This document shows positions 34,831-42,955 of a DNA stretch of 64,000 bases, in pieces; within the stretch, counting starts at the first letter, position 1, and the number at the start of each line of letters is the position of its first letter. The notes beneath the pieces were generated by a model. The model worked only from the letters and a program-made list of their open reading frames with translations, was not told where the DNA came from and searched no databases. Source of the stretch: Sulfurovum sp. AR. GTDB taxonomy: Bacteria; Campylobacterota; Campylobacteria; Campylobacterales; Sulfurovaceae. The DNA lies in assembly GCF_000296775.1 (NCBI RefSeq), contig NZ_AJLE01000001.1:62001-126000 (forward strand), read 5' to 3'. Made by a program: the position numbers and the translations under genes.

Positions 34831-35009
34831 CGTCTAACTCCTTATACTTCCTCATATTTGAAGTGAGGTGTTGTTTATCTCTTCATTTTTTTTAGAAAAA
34901 AACGAAGCAAAAAAAAGCGTCACTACTCTCAAGTCACTACGCTTTCAAGGGTGTTCATAGTGACAAACACGCATTCGCGTGATTTATAGAAATGGAGAAG
35001 GATATCTCC
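34831..35009. other. Intergenic region with several hairpins
   Basis: No gene seen. On the minus strand, CACGC-GAAT-GCGTG (34970-34983) is followed by GTCACTA...TAGTGAC and AGCGT...ACGCT with a run of eight T (A8 at 34909-34916). GTCACTAC occurs twice directly (34919-34926 and 34933-34940). The last stem plus T-run would end transcription from the fabL-type gene. The number of stems suggests a terminator with an attached regulatory or small RNA segment. Confidence 0.45.
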
Positions 35010-35789
35010 TTAACGGAATGTAGTTCCACCGTCAACAACTAAAGTTTGGCCTGTGATCCATGATGCTTCATCCGTACAAAGAAAATAAACAGCACCGGCA
35101 AGGTCTTCAGGGCTTCCCATTCTGTTTACGGCTGATCGTTTAATGGTTTCGGCTTTGACCTCTTCATAGTTGGTGAAGGCTTTTAGTGCATCTGTATCGA
35201 TAGGCCCACCGGATACTGCATTGACCCTGATACCCATCTCTCCCAGTTCAACAGCAGCATAACGAGCCATAGCTTCAACCGCTGCTTTATTGGTACCATG
35301 ACCTGCATAGTTTTCGATGTAGATAAGGTTACCTGTTGAACTCAGTGTTACGATGGCACCGCCACCTACTTTTTCCATACGTACGGCAGCTTCTTGTGAA
35401 CCACGTACAAATGCACCTACCGTGGCAGTATAGATGTTGGTTAAACCTTTTGAAGGTCTGAGTTTCATGAATTTACCATAACCACCTACGACCGGACGGC
35501 CGTAGATCATAGCATTAGATACAAAGAAATCGACTCTGTCAAAGTCTTTATCGATCGCTTCAAACAGAGGTTTGAATTCATCAAGTTCTAATATGTTCAG
35601 TGGGTATGCTCTTGCCTTCACACCGTATTTGCTCTCAAGGTCTGCAGCGATCTTATCGGCAGCTTCTTTGTTAGAGTTATATGTAAATGCGATATTTACA
35701 CCATTCTGAGCAAATTTTTCGGCTACGGCTTTACCGATACCCTTGGTTGCTCCTGTGATGACAAGTGTTTTACCTTTCATTTCTGACAT
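35010..35789 (-). CDS. fabL: Enoyl-ACP reductase, FabL type (SDR)
   Basis: Short-chain dehydrogenase that reduces enoyl-ACP in fatty acid synthesis. The 259-residue protein has the cofactor motif T-G-A-T-K-G-I-G, the catalytic Tyr and Lys spaced as Y-x6-K (Y-A-G-H-G-T-N-K), and the FabL-like segment N-A-V-S-G-G-x-I-D-T-D-A-L-K. Ordinary SDRs have Y-x3-K. It differs from the FabI usual in many bacteria. The start is 2 bases after dapA, so lysine and lipid genes share a transcript. Confidence 0.85.
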   Translation of the reverse strand: MSEMKGKTLVITGATKGIGKAVAEKFAQNGVNIAFTYNSNKEAADKIAADLESKYGVKARAYPLNILELDEFKPLFEAIDKDFDRVDFFVSNAMIYGRPVVGGYGKFMKLRPSKGLTNIYTATVGAFVRGSQEAAVRMEKVGGGAIVTLSSTGNLIYIENYAGHGTNKAAVEAMARYAAVELGEMGIRVNAVSGGPIDTDALKAFTNYEEVKAETIKRSAVNRMGSPEDLAGAVYFLCTDEASWITGQTLVVDGGTTFR

Positions 35790-35790
35790 A

Positions 35791-36684
35791 TTATGCTCCT
35801 ACTATATTGTATTTTTTCATGACTTCTTCGATCTTTTTCATATTTTTACTGCTTGGAGGTACAAGAGGTAATCTATATTCGAGTGTATCGATCAGTCCTG
35901 CGATATACATCGCGGCTTTGATCGGAATAGGATTGCTTTCACAGAAAAGCACTTTGTTGATCTCAAAAAGTTTATCATTAATGGCTTTAGATTTTACAAA
36001 GTCACCTTCAAGCGCTGCATGAGTAAGTTCTGCTTTCATATCTGGTAAAAGGTTGGAAGTGACAGAAGTGATCCCCTTTCCTCCACTGGCTAAAATAGGA
36101 AAATCGATAACATCATCACCAGAGAATACATAGAGGTCAGGTATTTTTGCCAAAAGTTCAACTGTTCTTTCTATAGACCCTGTTGCTTCTTTGATACCCA
36201 TAATGTTCTCTACATCATCATAGAGTCTTTTCACTGTATCGGGTAAGATATCTACACCTGTACGTCCCGGTACATTATAGAGCATAAAAGGTACTTTTAC
36301 GGCAGAAGCAATCGCTTTATAATGTTGGTAAAGTCCTTCCTGACTTGGTTTATTGTAATAAGGACTCACAGAGAAGATTGCATCTACACCACATGCTTCA
36401 GCATGTTTGGCGATGTCAATGGCTTCATGCGTCGCATTGCTTCCTGCTCCAGCAAGGACTTTTGTCTCTGTGCCTTTACAGACTTCAACAGCTATCTCAA
36501 TACATCTTTTGTGCTCATCATGACTTAGCGTCGCACTCTCACCTGTCGTTCCTACAGGACATACCGCATCGATCCCATGCGCTATTTGTCTTTTGATCAG
36601 TGTTGCATAGGTTGCTTCATCCAATGTACCATTTTTAAATGGAGTGATCAGTGCAGTGGTCGCACCTGTAATATAGTTACTCAT
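35791..36684 (-). CDS. dapA: 4-hydroxy-tetrahydrodipicolinate synthase
   Basis: First enzyme of the diaminopimelate branch to lysine and peptidoglycan; it condenses pyruvate with aspartate semialdehyde. The 297-residue TIM barrel shows P-V-G-T-T-G-E-S, the Y-Y-N-K-P segment, and the Schiff-base lysine in M-G-I-K-E-A-T-G near residue 163. It lies 10 bases after the M16 protease gene, in a pyrD-M16-dapA-fabL run. Confidence 0.96.
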   Translation of the reverse strand: MSNYITGATTALITPFKNGTLDEATYATLIKRQIAHGIDAVCPVGTTGESATLSHDEHKRCIEIAVEVCKGTETKVLAGAGSNATHEAIDIAKHAEACGVDAIFSVSPYYNKPSQEGLYQHYKAIASAVKVPFMLYNVPGRTGVDILPDTVKRLYDDVENIMGIKEATGSIERTVELLAKIPDLYVFSGDDVIDFPILASGGKGITSVTSNLLPDMKAELTHAALEGDFVKSKAINDKLFEINKVLFCESNPIPIKAAMYIAGLIDTLEYRLPLVPPSSKNMKKIEEVMKKYNIVGA

Positions 36685-36694
36685 CTCTACTATC

Positions 36695-38023
36695 CTAGTT
36701 TTTTTTCAAGATCACAGTTGTTGAAAAATTGTGATCAAAATACTTTTTAGCGGCATCGCTAATATCTTTGAGCGTAATTTTATCCAATTTCTCTTCATAT
36801 TCAAGTAAAGGCTGGATATTTCCCTTGACATAGTAATCTCCATAGAGCCCTGCAACGGAACTTGAACTCTCTAAAGAGTAGATAAATTCTGCTTTTGTAT
36901 TGATCTTGACCTTATCTAGTTCGGCTTGTGTGACATCACCGTTTTTGATCTTTTCAAGTTCAGCAAGGATCTCTTTTTCCAAAGTATCCAAAGATGCTTG
37001 AGGTGAACACATCGCCATTATGAGAAAAACACCAGGGTCTGCAAGTTCCATATTGTAGCCATAAACCTGGTTTGCCAGTTGCTTTTCATTCACCAGTGTT
37101 TTTTCGAAACGTGAACTTTTCCCGGCACTGAGTATATGGCTGATCGCAGAAAGCACTACCTGGTCATCATCTTCATAGTTGGGAATGGAATAGGTGATCG
37201 CAAGGGTATCGACCTGATTACTCTCTTTATGAAGTACAGCTCTCTTTGCACCATCTATTTTAGGTTCAACAGCAGTGACCTTTGGGATCTCATGTTTATT
37301 TTGTATGTGTCCAAAATATTTTTCTGATTCTTTAAAGACCTCTTCAGGTGTGATATCACCAGCTACAACTAAAATGGCATTACTTGGTTGATAATAACGT
37401 TGATAGAAGTCTCTTATATCTTCTATCTTCCATGAGAGAATGTCTTCCATAAAACCGATCGGTAGCCAATGGTAAGGGTGGTAGGTAAAATGTGTATTGA
37501 AGACCCTGAAGTAAAGATAGCCCATAGGGTTGTTATCTGTTCTAAGACGTCTCTCTTCAGCAACCACATCACGCTCTTTTTGAAACTCTTCATCGGTGAG
37601 TTTCAGGTTATGCATCAGTTCAGAGAAGAGGTCAAGACTGAGTGCCAGGTTCTTACTGGCAGTTTTAATATAGTAGTGTGTTTTGTCAAAACCGGTGGCT
37701 GCGTTATTGACACCCCCGCGACTTTTGACGATCGTGTCAAATTCACCCTCTTTGAGTTTATCTGTAGATTTGAAAGAGAGATGCTCCAGCATATGAGCCA
37801 TACCGCTTTTACCCATCACTTCATTTCTACTTCCTACTTTGTAGTAGATATCTGTCGTGATAACACCTGAATCGTTATCCATAGGGATGACAACGATCTG
37901 CATGCCGTTATCCAATGTTTTTGTAAAATGTTCTGGCAATGAATTGGCCATTGATACTCCTGTTGTGATCATACATCCGATGATAAATGTATATGTAAAG
38001 TGCCTGAGGCTTTTTAGGCTCAT
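36695..38023 (-). CDS. M16 family zinc peptidase, exported
   Basis: A 442-residue pitrilysin-type peptidase with an N-terminal signal peptide (to about residue 26, S-M-A-N-S), the inverted zinc motif H-M-L-E-H near residue 82, a downstream ligand Glu in E-E-R-R-L-R, and the second, inactive-like M16 domain. Such proteins in the periplasm degrade peptides; the partner subunit often encoded alongside is not seen here. The start overlaps the end of pyrD by 4 bases. Confidence 0.93.
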   Translation of the reverse strand: MSLKSLRHFTYTFIIGCMITTGVSMANSLPEHFTKTLDNGMQIVVIPMDNDSGVITTDIYYKVGSRNEVMGKSGMAHMLEHLSFKSTDKLKEGEFDTIVKSRGGVNNAATGFDKTHYYIKTASKNLALSLDLFSELMHNLKLTDEEFQKERDVVAEERRLRTDNNPMGYLYFRVFNTHFTYHPYHWLPIGFMEDILSWKIEDIRDFYQRYYQPSNAILVVAGDITPEEVFKESEKYFGHIQNKHEIPKVTAVEPKIDGAKRAVLHKESNQVDTLAITYSIPNYEDDDQVVLSAISHILSAGKSSRFEKTLVNEKQLANQVYGYNMELADPGVFLIMAMCSPQASLDTLEKEILAELEKIKNGDVTQAELDKVKINTKAEFIYSLESSSSVAGLYGDYYVKGNIQPLLEYEEKLDKITLKDISDAAKKYFDHNFSTTVILKKN

Positions 38024-39096
38024 TTGTAATCTGCTCCGATGGCTTCGCTGATATGTTTATAACCATCTTTTTGTAAGAGTTTAATTAAACCTTCATTGAT
38101 CTCTTTGATCAGTGCCGGACCCCTGTAGACAAGCATACTGTAAACCTGTACCAAAGAGGCACCGGCTTTGATACGTCTGTAGGCTTCTTCTGCAGAGTCT
38201 ATACCCCCTACAGAGATAAGTAGGGTCTTACCATACAGCTCTTTACCTATGGCTTTGAAGAGCTGGTATGATTTTTCTGTCAGCAGTGCCCCTGAGATAC
38301 CACCGAAGTCTTTGGCATGCGGTGTCAAAGAGTAATCGATCGTTGTGTTGGTAGCGATGATACCTGCAGCACCTGCTTCGACCGCTGTTTTACAAAGAGC
38401 AATGGCATCTTCTGCTTCCATATCCGGAGCAATTTTAAGCAGCACAGGCTGTGTGGTGATCTCTTTTGCCATTTTAAAGATAGCCTTGATAAATGCCTCA
38501 TTTTGAAGATCTCTCAGACCCGGTGTGTTTGGAGATGAAATGTTGATCACAATGTAGTCACCATAATTTTTAAATGCTTTAAAGAGTGTTTCATAGTCAT
38601 TGAGTGCTTCATCTTCGGGAGTCAGTTTGTTTTTTCCTATATTGATACCCATAGGGTAATCAAAGAAGTAGAGTTCTTTAAGACGCTGCAGCATGTAGTG
38701 GCTGCCTTTGTTGTTAAATCCCATAGCATTTTGTATGGAGTTGTCTTCAATGAGTCTAAAGAGTCTCGGTTTGACATTACCATCTTGCGGTTTGGGTGTC
38801 ACGGTACCTATCTCTGTAAATCCAAACCCCATGGTCGGCATGGCGGTAATGTACTGACCGTTTTTGTCAAATCCTGCTCCCAATCCTACAGGATTTTGAA
38901 AGGTACGTCCAAAGATCTCCTGTTGGAGGATAGGATGTGTAACAAAGTTCTTGTTCTTCACATAACGCAGTAGTACAGGACAGTGAGCAATAGCTCTAAG
39001 TCCAAGTCCGGCAACAGTGTGTGCTGTCTCAGGATCAAGTTTAAAAAGGATTTTTTTGAGATTTTGGTAAGAAAAAAGTGACAAAGAAGACTCCAT
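38020..39096 (-). CDS. pyrD: Dihydroorotate dehydrogenase (quinone), class 2
   Basis: Membrane-associated FMN enzyme of pyrimidine synthesis that passes electrons to the quinone pool. The 358-residue protein has the N-terminal helical membrane-association segment of class 2, the catalytic Ser motif N-I-S-S-P-N-T-P-G, and the FMN phosphate loops V-G-G-I and S-M-L-V. Length fits class 2. First gene of the pyrD-M16-dapA-fabL run. Confidence 0.96.
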   Translation of the reverse strand: MESSLSLFSYQNLKKILFKLDPETAHTVAGLGLRAIAHCPVLLRYVKNKNFVTHPILQQEIFGRTFQNPVGLGAGFDKNGQYITAMPTMGFGFTEIGTVTPKPQDGNVKPRLFRLIEDNSIQNAMGFNNKGSHYMLQRLKELYFFDYPMGINIGKNKLTPEDEALNDYETLFKAFKNYGDYIVINISSPNTPGLRDLQNEAFIKAIFKMAKEITTQPVLLKIAPDMEAEDAIALCKTAVEAGAAGIIATNTTIDYSLTPHAKDFGGISGALLTEKSYQLFKAIGKELYGKTLLISVGGIDSAEEAYRRIKAGASLVQVYSMLVYRGPALIKEINEGLIKLLQKDGYKHISEAIGADYK

Positions 39097-39126
39097 AGTT
39101 ATAGTGTGCTTATTATAGCAAAATAA

Positions 39127-39630
39127 TCAAAAAAAGTAATGTAAAGAGAGGCTTACACCCTGCATAGTATCGAGTGGATCGAGAGCTGATACTTTATAGT
39201 AATGATAGGAAAGATCTACATCCATCGTTGCCGTGGCATAGATCAGGAATCCGAAATTGCCTCCATAGTAAATCCCGTCATTGTCTGAAGAAGTGTCCTT
39301 CTCATAGTGAAGATATCCGACAGTGGCACCCAAATAAGGTCTTACTTTTGGTGTGCCAAAGAGCTCATCAAGGAGTATTTTATCTATTTCTATTGCAAAA
39401 GTTTGAAGATCATTATTACCAGAGAGTGTAAATACGGTACGCCAATCCAGGGATTGCTTACCATAGCGAAATCCCAGAAGCGTTTCATTCTGGCTGGATG
39501 TCTGGTCTAGAGATTTCATATCTATGGAGTGTGTGGCCAGGGTTGCCCCTATGAAAGGAAATTGTTCACTCTCCTGCTGTGCAGAAAGCAACGTACATAA
39601 AAAAGTAAAGAGGAGGGTGAATCGTAACAT
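39127..39630 (-). CDS. Small outer-membrane beta-barrel protein
   Basis: A 167-residue exported protein with signal peptide (about 1-17, ending L-S-A-Q) and alternating amphipathic strands rich in Tyr, Gly and Leu, ending L-H-Y-F-F. This suggests an eight-stranded OmpA/OmpX-like barrel. The ATG at 39630 follows AGGGAG and lies one base past the stop of the exporter gene; a longer reading to 39741 would overlap the exporter's Walker B region. The function is unknown. Confidence 0.78.
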   Translation of the reverse strand: MLRFTLLFTFLCTLLSAQQESEQFPFIGATLATHSIDMKSLDQTSSQNETLLGFRYGKQSLDWRTVFTLSGNNDLQTFAIEIDKILLDELFGTPKVRPYLGATVGYLHYEKDTSSDNDGIYYGGNFGFLIYATATMDVDLSYHYYKVSALDPLDTMQGVSLSLHYFF

Positions 39631-39631
39631 A

Positions 39632-41335
39632 TTATAAACTCCCTGATAATTTTTGATAGGTTGGACACTCTTGTAACAAGGTTTGATGTGAACCCCTGCA
39701 GATGATCTCTCCTTTTTGGAAGACCAGGATGGTATCGGCATCTTCTATGGTGCTTAATCTGTGTGCGACAGTGAAAGTGATCATTTCTGATTTTAGCTCA
39801 TGCAATGCTTGTTGTATCAGGGCTTCACTTTTGTTATCTAGTGCAGAGGTCGCTTCATCCAGTATGAGAATATCCGGGTTCTTATAGAGTGCACGAGCCA
39901 GAGCGATACGCTGTCTTTGTCCTCCGGAAAGGTTGTCACCGCTTTCAGATAAAAGTGTGTGTATGCCGTCATCTAATTTACTGATGAACTCCATAGCATA
40001 GGCTTTCTCCAGTGCCTCGACCACACGTTCCTCATCTATCTCTTCACCGTAAGCGACATTGGCTGCGATGGAGTCGTTAAAGATGTAGATACGCTGTGTC
40101 ACATAGGCTATCTTTTTATGTAACGAAGTGAGTGTGAAATCCTTGTTCTCCTTACCGTTGATGAAGATCTTTCCATCACTAGGGTCATAGAAACGTACCA
40201 GCAGATTGACCAGTGAACTTTTACCCGCACCACTGTCACCTATCAATGCAATGGATTCACCTTTTTGGGCTTGAAGCGTGATATGCTTTAATGCCGGAAT
40301 CTCATCGTAATGGAGTGAAACATTTTCTAACGTGATCGTTTCAATAGGGGCTAAAAGTTCGTTCCCTCCTGATGTGATGTCGGGTTTAGTATCAAGCAGT
40401 TCCTGCATACGTGTATTCGCAGTGATGGCATCTTGTGCTTGATTGTAAAGGGTTGAAATACGTTTTATGGGATTGTAAAGCATGAAGAGTGCGGTAGCAA
40501 AGGCAAAGAATGCACCTACGGTCATATGCCCATCAATGACTTCTTTCCCTCCAATATAAATAACAGCACCGATGGCAACAGAACCGAGAATTTCCATAAC
40601 CGGTGAAGTGAGTGCATTGGTTCTTATCTGCTTCATGATAAATCTAAAAACATTCTGGTTTTCAGTAGAAAAACGTTCATGTTCATAAACTTGAGAGGAG
40701 TGAGATTTAATGACTTCAATATTAGATAAGATCTCACCAAGTCTCGAGGTCATATCTGCTGTACTTTCTTGGGAAAGCTTGGAATATTTACGCATTTTTT
40801 TAGCAAGTTTTGACAGTGGAAAGACAGCTATTGGCATGATGATCAGAAAATAAAAGGCAAGTTTAGGACTTTGATAAATAACATATCCTGTTAATGCAAC
40901 AATGGTTAACCCTTCTCTTATAAGGTCGGGGATAATTTGAGCCACTACGGATTGTATACGTGATATATCATTGGTTACGCGTGAGAGTATCTCTCCAGTA
41001 TGCATCTTTTTAAAAAATGTCATATCAAGATAGGTGAGATGCAATACCAGTGTATCCCGTAGTTTTCTCACTACATCTTGACCAATATACGAAGTATAAT
41101 ATGTTTGTACATATTTTCCTATACCCTGAAGCATAAAAACACCAACCAACAGAAAAGGCATGAGGGTAAGCATAAATACATCTTTATTAATGAATACATC
41201 ATCAAGCACAGGTTTAATGAGATGTGCACTACCTGCTGTTCCCACTGCAACAGCGATCATCCCAAGAATGGCAAAGAAAAACTCTCTTTTGTAGCCTGCT
41301 AAATAGGGGAGATACTGTCTGAGAAGGTCTTTCAT
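39632..41335 (-). CDS. MsbA-like ABC exporter
   Basis: A 567-residue half-size ABC exporter with six membrane segments and an ATPase domain carrying Walker A G-D-S-G-A-G-K-S-S (about 367-375), signature L-S-G-G-Q-R-Q-R, and Walker B I-L-I-L-D-E-A-T-S. MsbA flips lipid A-core across the inner membrane; multidrug or other lipid substrates are possible alternatives. The ATG overlaps the cysS stop (TAATG); an upstream ATG at 41350 would be inside cysS. Confidence 0.88.
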   Translation of the reverse strand: MKDLLRQYLPYLAGYKREFFFAILGMIAVAVGTAGSAHLIKPVLDDVFINKDVFMLTLMPFLLVGVFMLQGIGKYVQTYYTSYIGQDVVRKLRDTLVLHLTYLDMTFFKKMHTGEILSRVTNDISRIQSVVAQIIPDLIREGLTIVALTGYVIYQSPKLAFYFLIIMPIAVFPLSKLAKKMRKYSKLSQESTADMTSRLGEILSNIEVIKSHSSQVYEHERFSTENQNVFRFIMKQIRTNALTSPVMEILGSVAIGAVIYIGGKEVIDGHMTVGAFFAFATALFMLYNPIKRISTLYNQAQDAITANTRMQELLDTKPDITSGGNELLAPIETITLENVSLHYDEIPALKHITLQAQKGESIALIGDSGAGKSSLVNLLVRFYDPSDGKIFINGKENKDFTLTSLHKKIAYVTQRIYIFNDSIAANVAYGEEIDEERVVEALEKAYAMEFISKLDDGIHTLLSESGDNLSGGQRQRIALARALYKNPDILILDEATSALDNKSEALIQQALHELKSEMITFTVAHRLSTIEDADTILVFQKGEIICRGSHQTLLQECPTYQKLSGSL

Positions 41336-42744
41336 TACGCTTTTTCCCAAAGTGTGCCATCAGGAGTATCCATGATAGATATCCCCAGAGCTATCAGTTC
41401 ATCTCGTATGGCATCTGAGCGTGAAAAGTTTTTTTCTTTTTTTGCTTCACTGCGTTCGGAGAGCAGTGTTTCTATCTGTTGCTTTAATGCTTCATCTACG
41501 CCAATTTGGAAATAAGAGAAAGGCTCTTTCCCTCCAAAGCCAAGCAGAGTATCGATAAATTCGATGTTTGCCAAAGTCTCTTTTTTAAGGGCTTTGTCTT
41601 TTGGATTGTTATCTAAGGCATCATTCGTTGCAGCTACCATTTCATCTATGACCGCAAGGGCTATGGAGATGTTGAGGTCATCGCTCATCGCATCAAGCAG
41701 TGCTTTTTTGAAAGTTTTATTGACTGCAGAAGCTTTCCCCGGACTAACACGTTTTTTCAGTCTGTAGAGCTTGTCGAGTCTTTTTTTAGCGGTCAGTAGA
41801 TCTTCTTCGTTAAAATTAAAATCATTCCTGTAGTGTACCGAGTTGAGGTAGTAACGAAGGATCTCTCCATCATAGACCTTGAGAGCATCTTTGAGAAAGA
41901 AGCTGTTGCCCAGAGATTTACTCATCTTTTCACCGTTTATTTGAACAAAACCGTTATGCATCCAGTACTTTGCCAGTTCATGTCCTGTGGCACAGCGGCT
42001 CTGTGCTGCTTCGTTTTCATGGTGAGGGAAGAGCAGGTCGGCACCGCCTGCATGGATGTCTATACTGTAATCCTGTGTGCCATGGTCATGCGAAAAGTGC
42101 TTTTCTATCATCGCAGAACACTCTATGTGCCATCCCGGACGTCCTGAAGAGAAAGGTGTGTCAAAACAGATATCTTCATTTCCTTTACACGCTTTCCAGA
42201 GTGCGAAGTCCTTGGGATTTCTTTTTTCCGAAGTGTGCGCCACGCGGCTCTGGTTGTCCTCATCTTCACCTACCTGGTGTGATATCTCTCCATAATGTGG
42301 ATCCTTACTTGTATCAAAGTAGACATCACCTGTGGAGATGACATAGGCGATATCTTTATCGATCAGTGTCTGTATCATGGCTTCTATCGCATGCAGGGAT
42401 TCTGTGGCCTTTGGCTCGATATCGGGACGCTGTATACCAAGTGCTGCCATCTCTTCAAGGTAGCGGTCGATGTAAAATGAGGTGAGCGCTTCCATGCTTT
42501 TACCCGTTTCTTCCACTTTTTTGATGATCTTGTCATCAATGTCGGTAAAGTTCTTCCCCAGTGTGACTTTGTATCCAAGGGCTTTGAGCGTACGGGAAAG
42601 GAGGTCAAAAGAGAGGCTGCTGCGTGCATGGCCCAAATGTGCATCATCATAGACAGTAGGCCCGCAAACATAAATGCTTGCTTCCCCTTTACGGATGGGT
42701 TTAAAAGGAAGTTTTGTTTTTTGTACGCTGTCATAGATGTGCAT
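41335..42744 (-). CDS. cysS: Cysteinyl-tRNA synthetase
   Basis: Class I synthetase that charges tRNA-Cys. The 469-residue protein has the HIGH-type motif A-H-L-G-H-A-R, zinc ligands (Cys in Y-V-C-G-P-T, W-H-I-E-C, H-H-E-N-E) and K-M-S-K-S-L-G-N. Length is normal. It is upstream of, and overlaps by one base, the MsbA-like exporter gene. Confidence 0.97.
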   Translation of the reverse strand: MHIYDSVQKTKLPFKPIRKGEASIYVCGPTVYDDAHLGHARSSLSFDLLSRTLKALGYKVTLGKNFTDIDDKIIKKVEETGKSMEALTSFYIDRYLEEMAALGIQRPDIEPKATESLHAIEAMIQTLIDKDIAYVISTGDVYFDTSKDPHYGEISHQVGEDEDNQSRVAHTSEKRNPKDFALWKACKGNEDICFDTPFSSGRPGWHIECSAMIEKHFSHDHGTQDYSIDIHAGGADLLFPHHENEAAQSRCATGHELAKYWMHNGFVQINGEKMSKSLGNSFFLKDALKVYDGEILRYYLNSVHYRNDFNFNEEDLLTAKKRLDKLYRLKKRVSPGKASAVNKTFKKALLDAMSDDLNISIALAVIDEMVAATNDALDNNPKDKALKKETLANIEFIDTLLGFGGKEPFSYFQIGVDEALKQQIETLLSERSEAKKEKNFSRSDAIRDELIALGISIMDTPDGTLWEKA

Positions 42745-42896
42745 AGTAATTGCTGGACCTTTAATAGATGTAGTGCTGTGATTATAGCTAAAAGTTGATT
42801 AGAAGAGATTACGTACAGGTTTTGTCTGAAGCTTTATGAAACACATAGACGAAAAAAAGAATGAATTTATACAAGATTTTAGTTTGAAGAAAATGA

Positions 42897-42914
42897 TTAA
42901 CACAAAATTAACAC
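42897..42914 (+). promoter_or_regulatory. Direct repeat TTAACAC-N4-TTAACAC before TonB receptor
   Basis: Two copies of TTAACAC with an 11-base period (spacer AAAA) end 16 bases before TATTAT, a likely -10 box. This is the arrangement bound by OmpR/PhoB-type response regulators. The same element with spacer AAAT lies upstream of the L,D-transpeptidase gene at 56571-56588, together with a similar downstream A/T box. Confidence 0.6.
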
Positions 42915-42955
42915 AACCATCATAGAGTTTTATTATTCAATTTAAAAGGGAAGAC

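Noticed and set aside
39631-39741. N-terminal extension of the small outer-membrane protein
   Set aside because: The extra 37 residues overlap the end of the exporter gene and precede a proper signal peptide with its own RBS.
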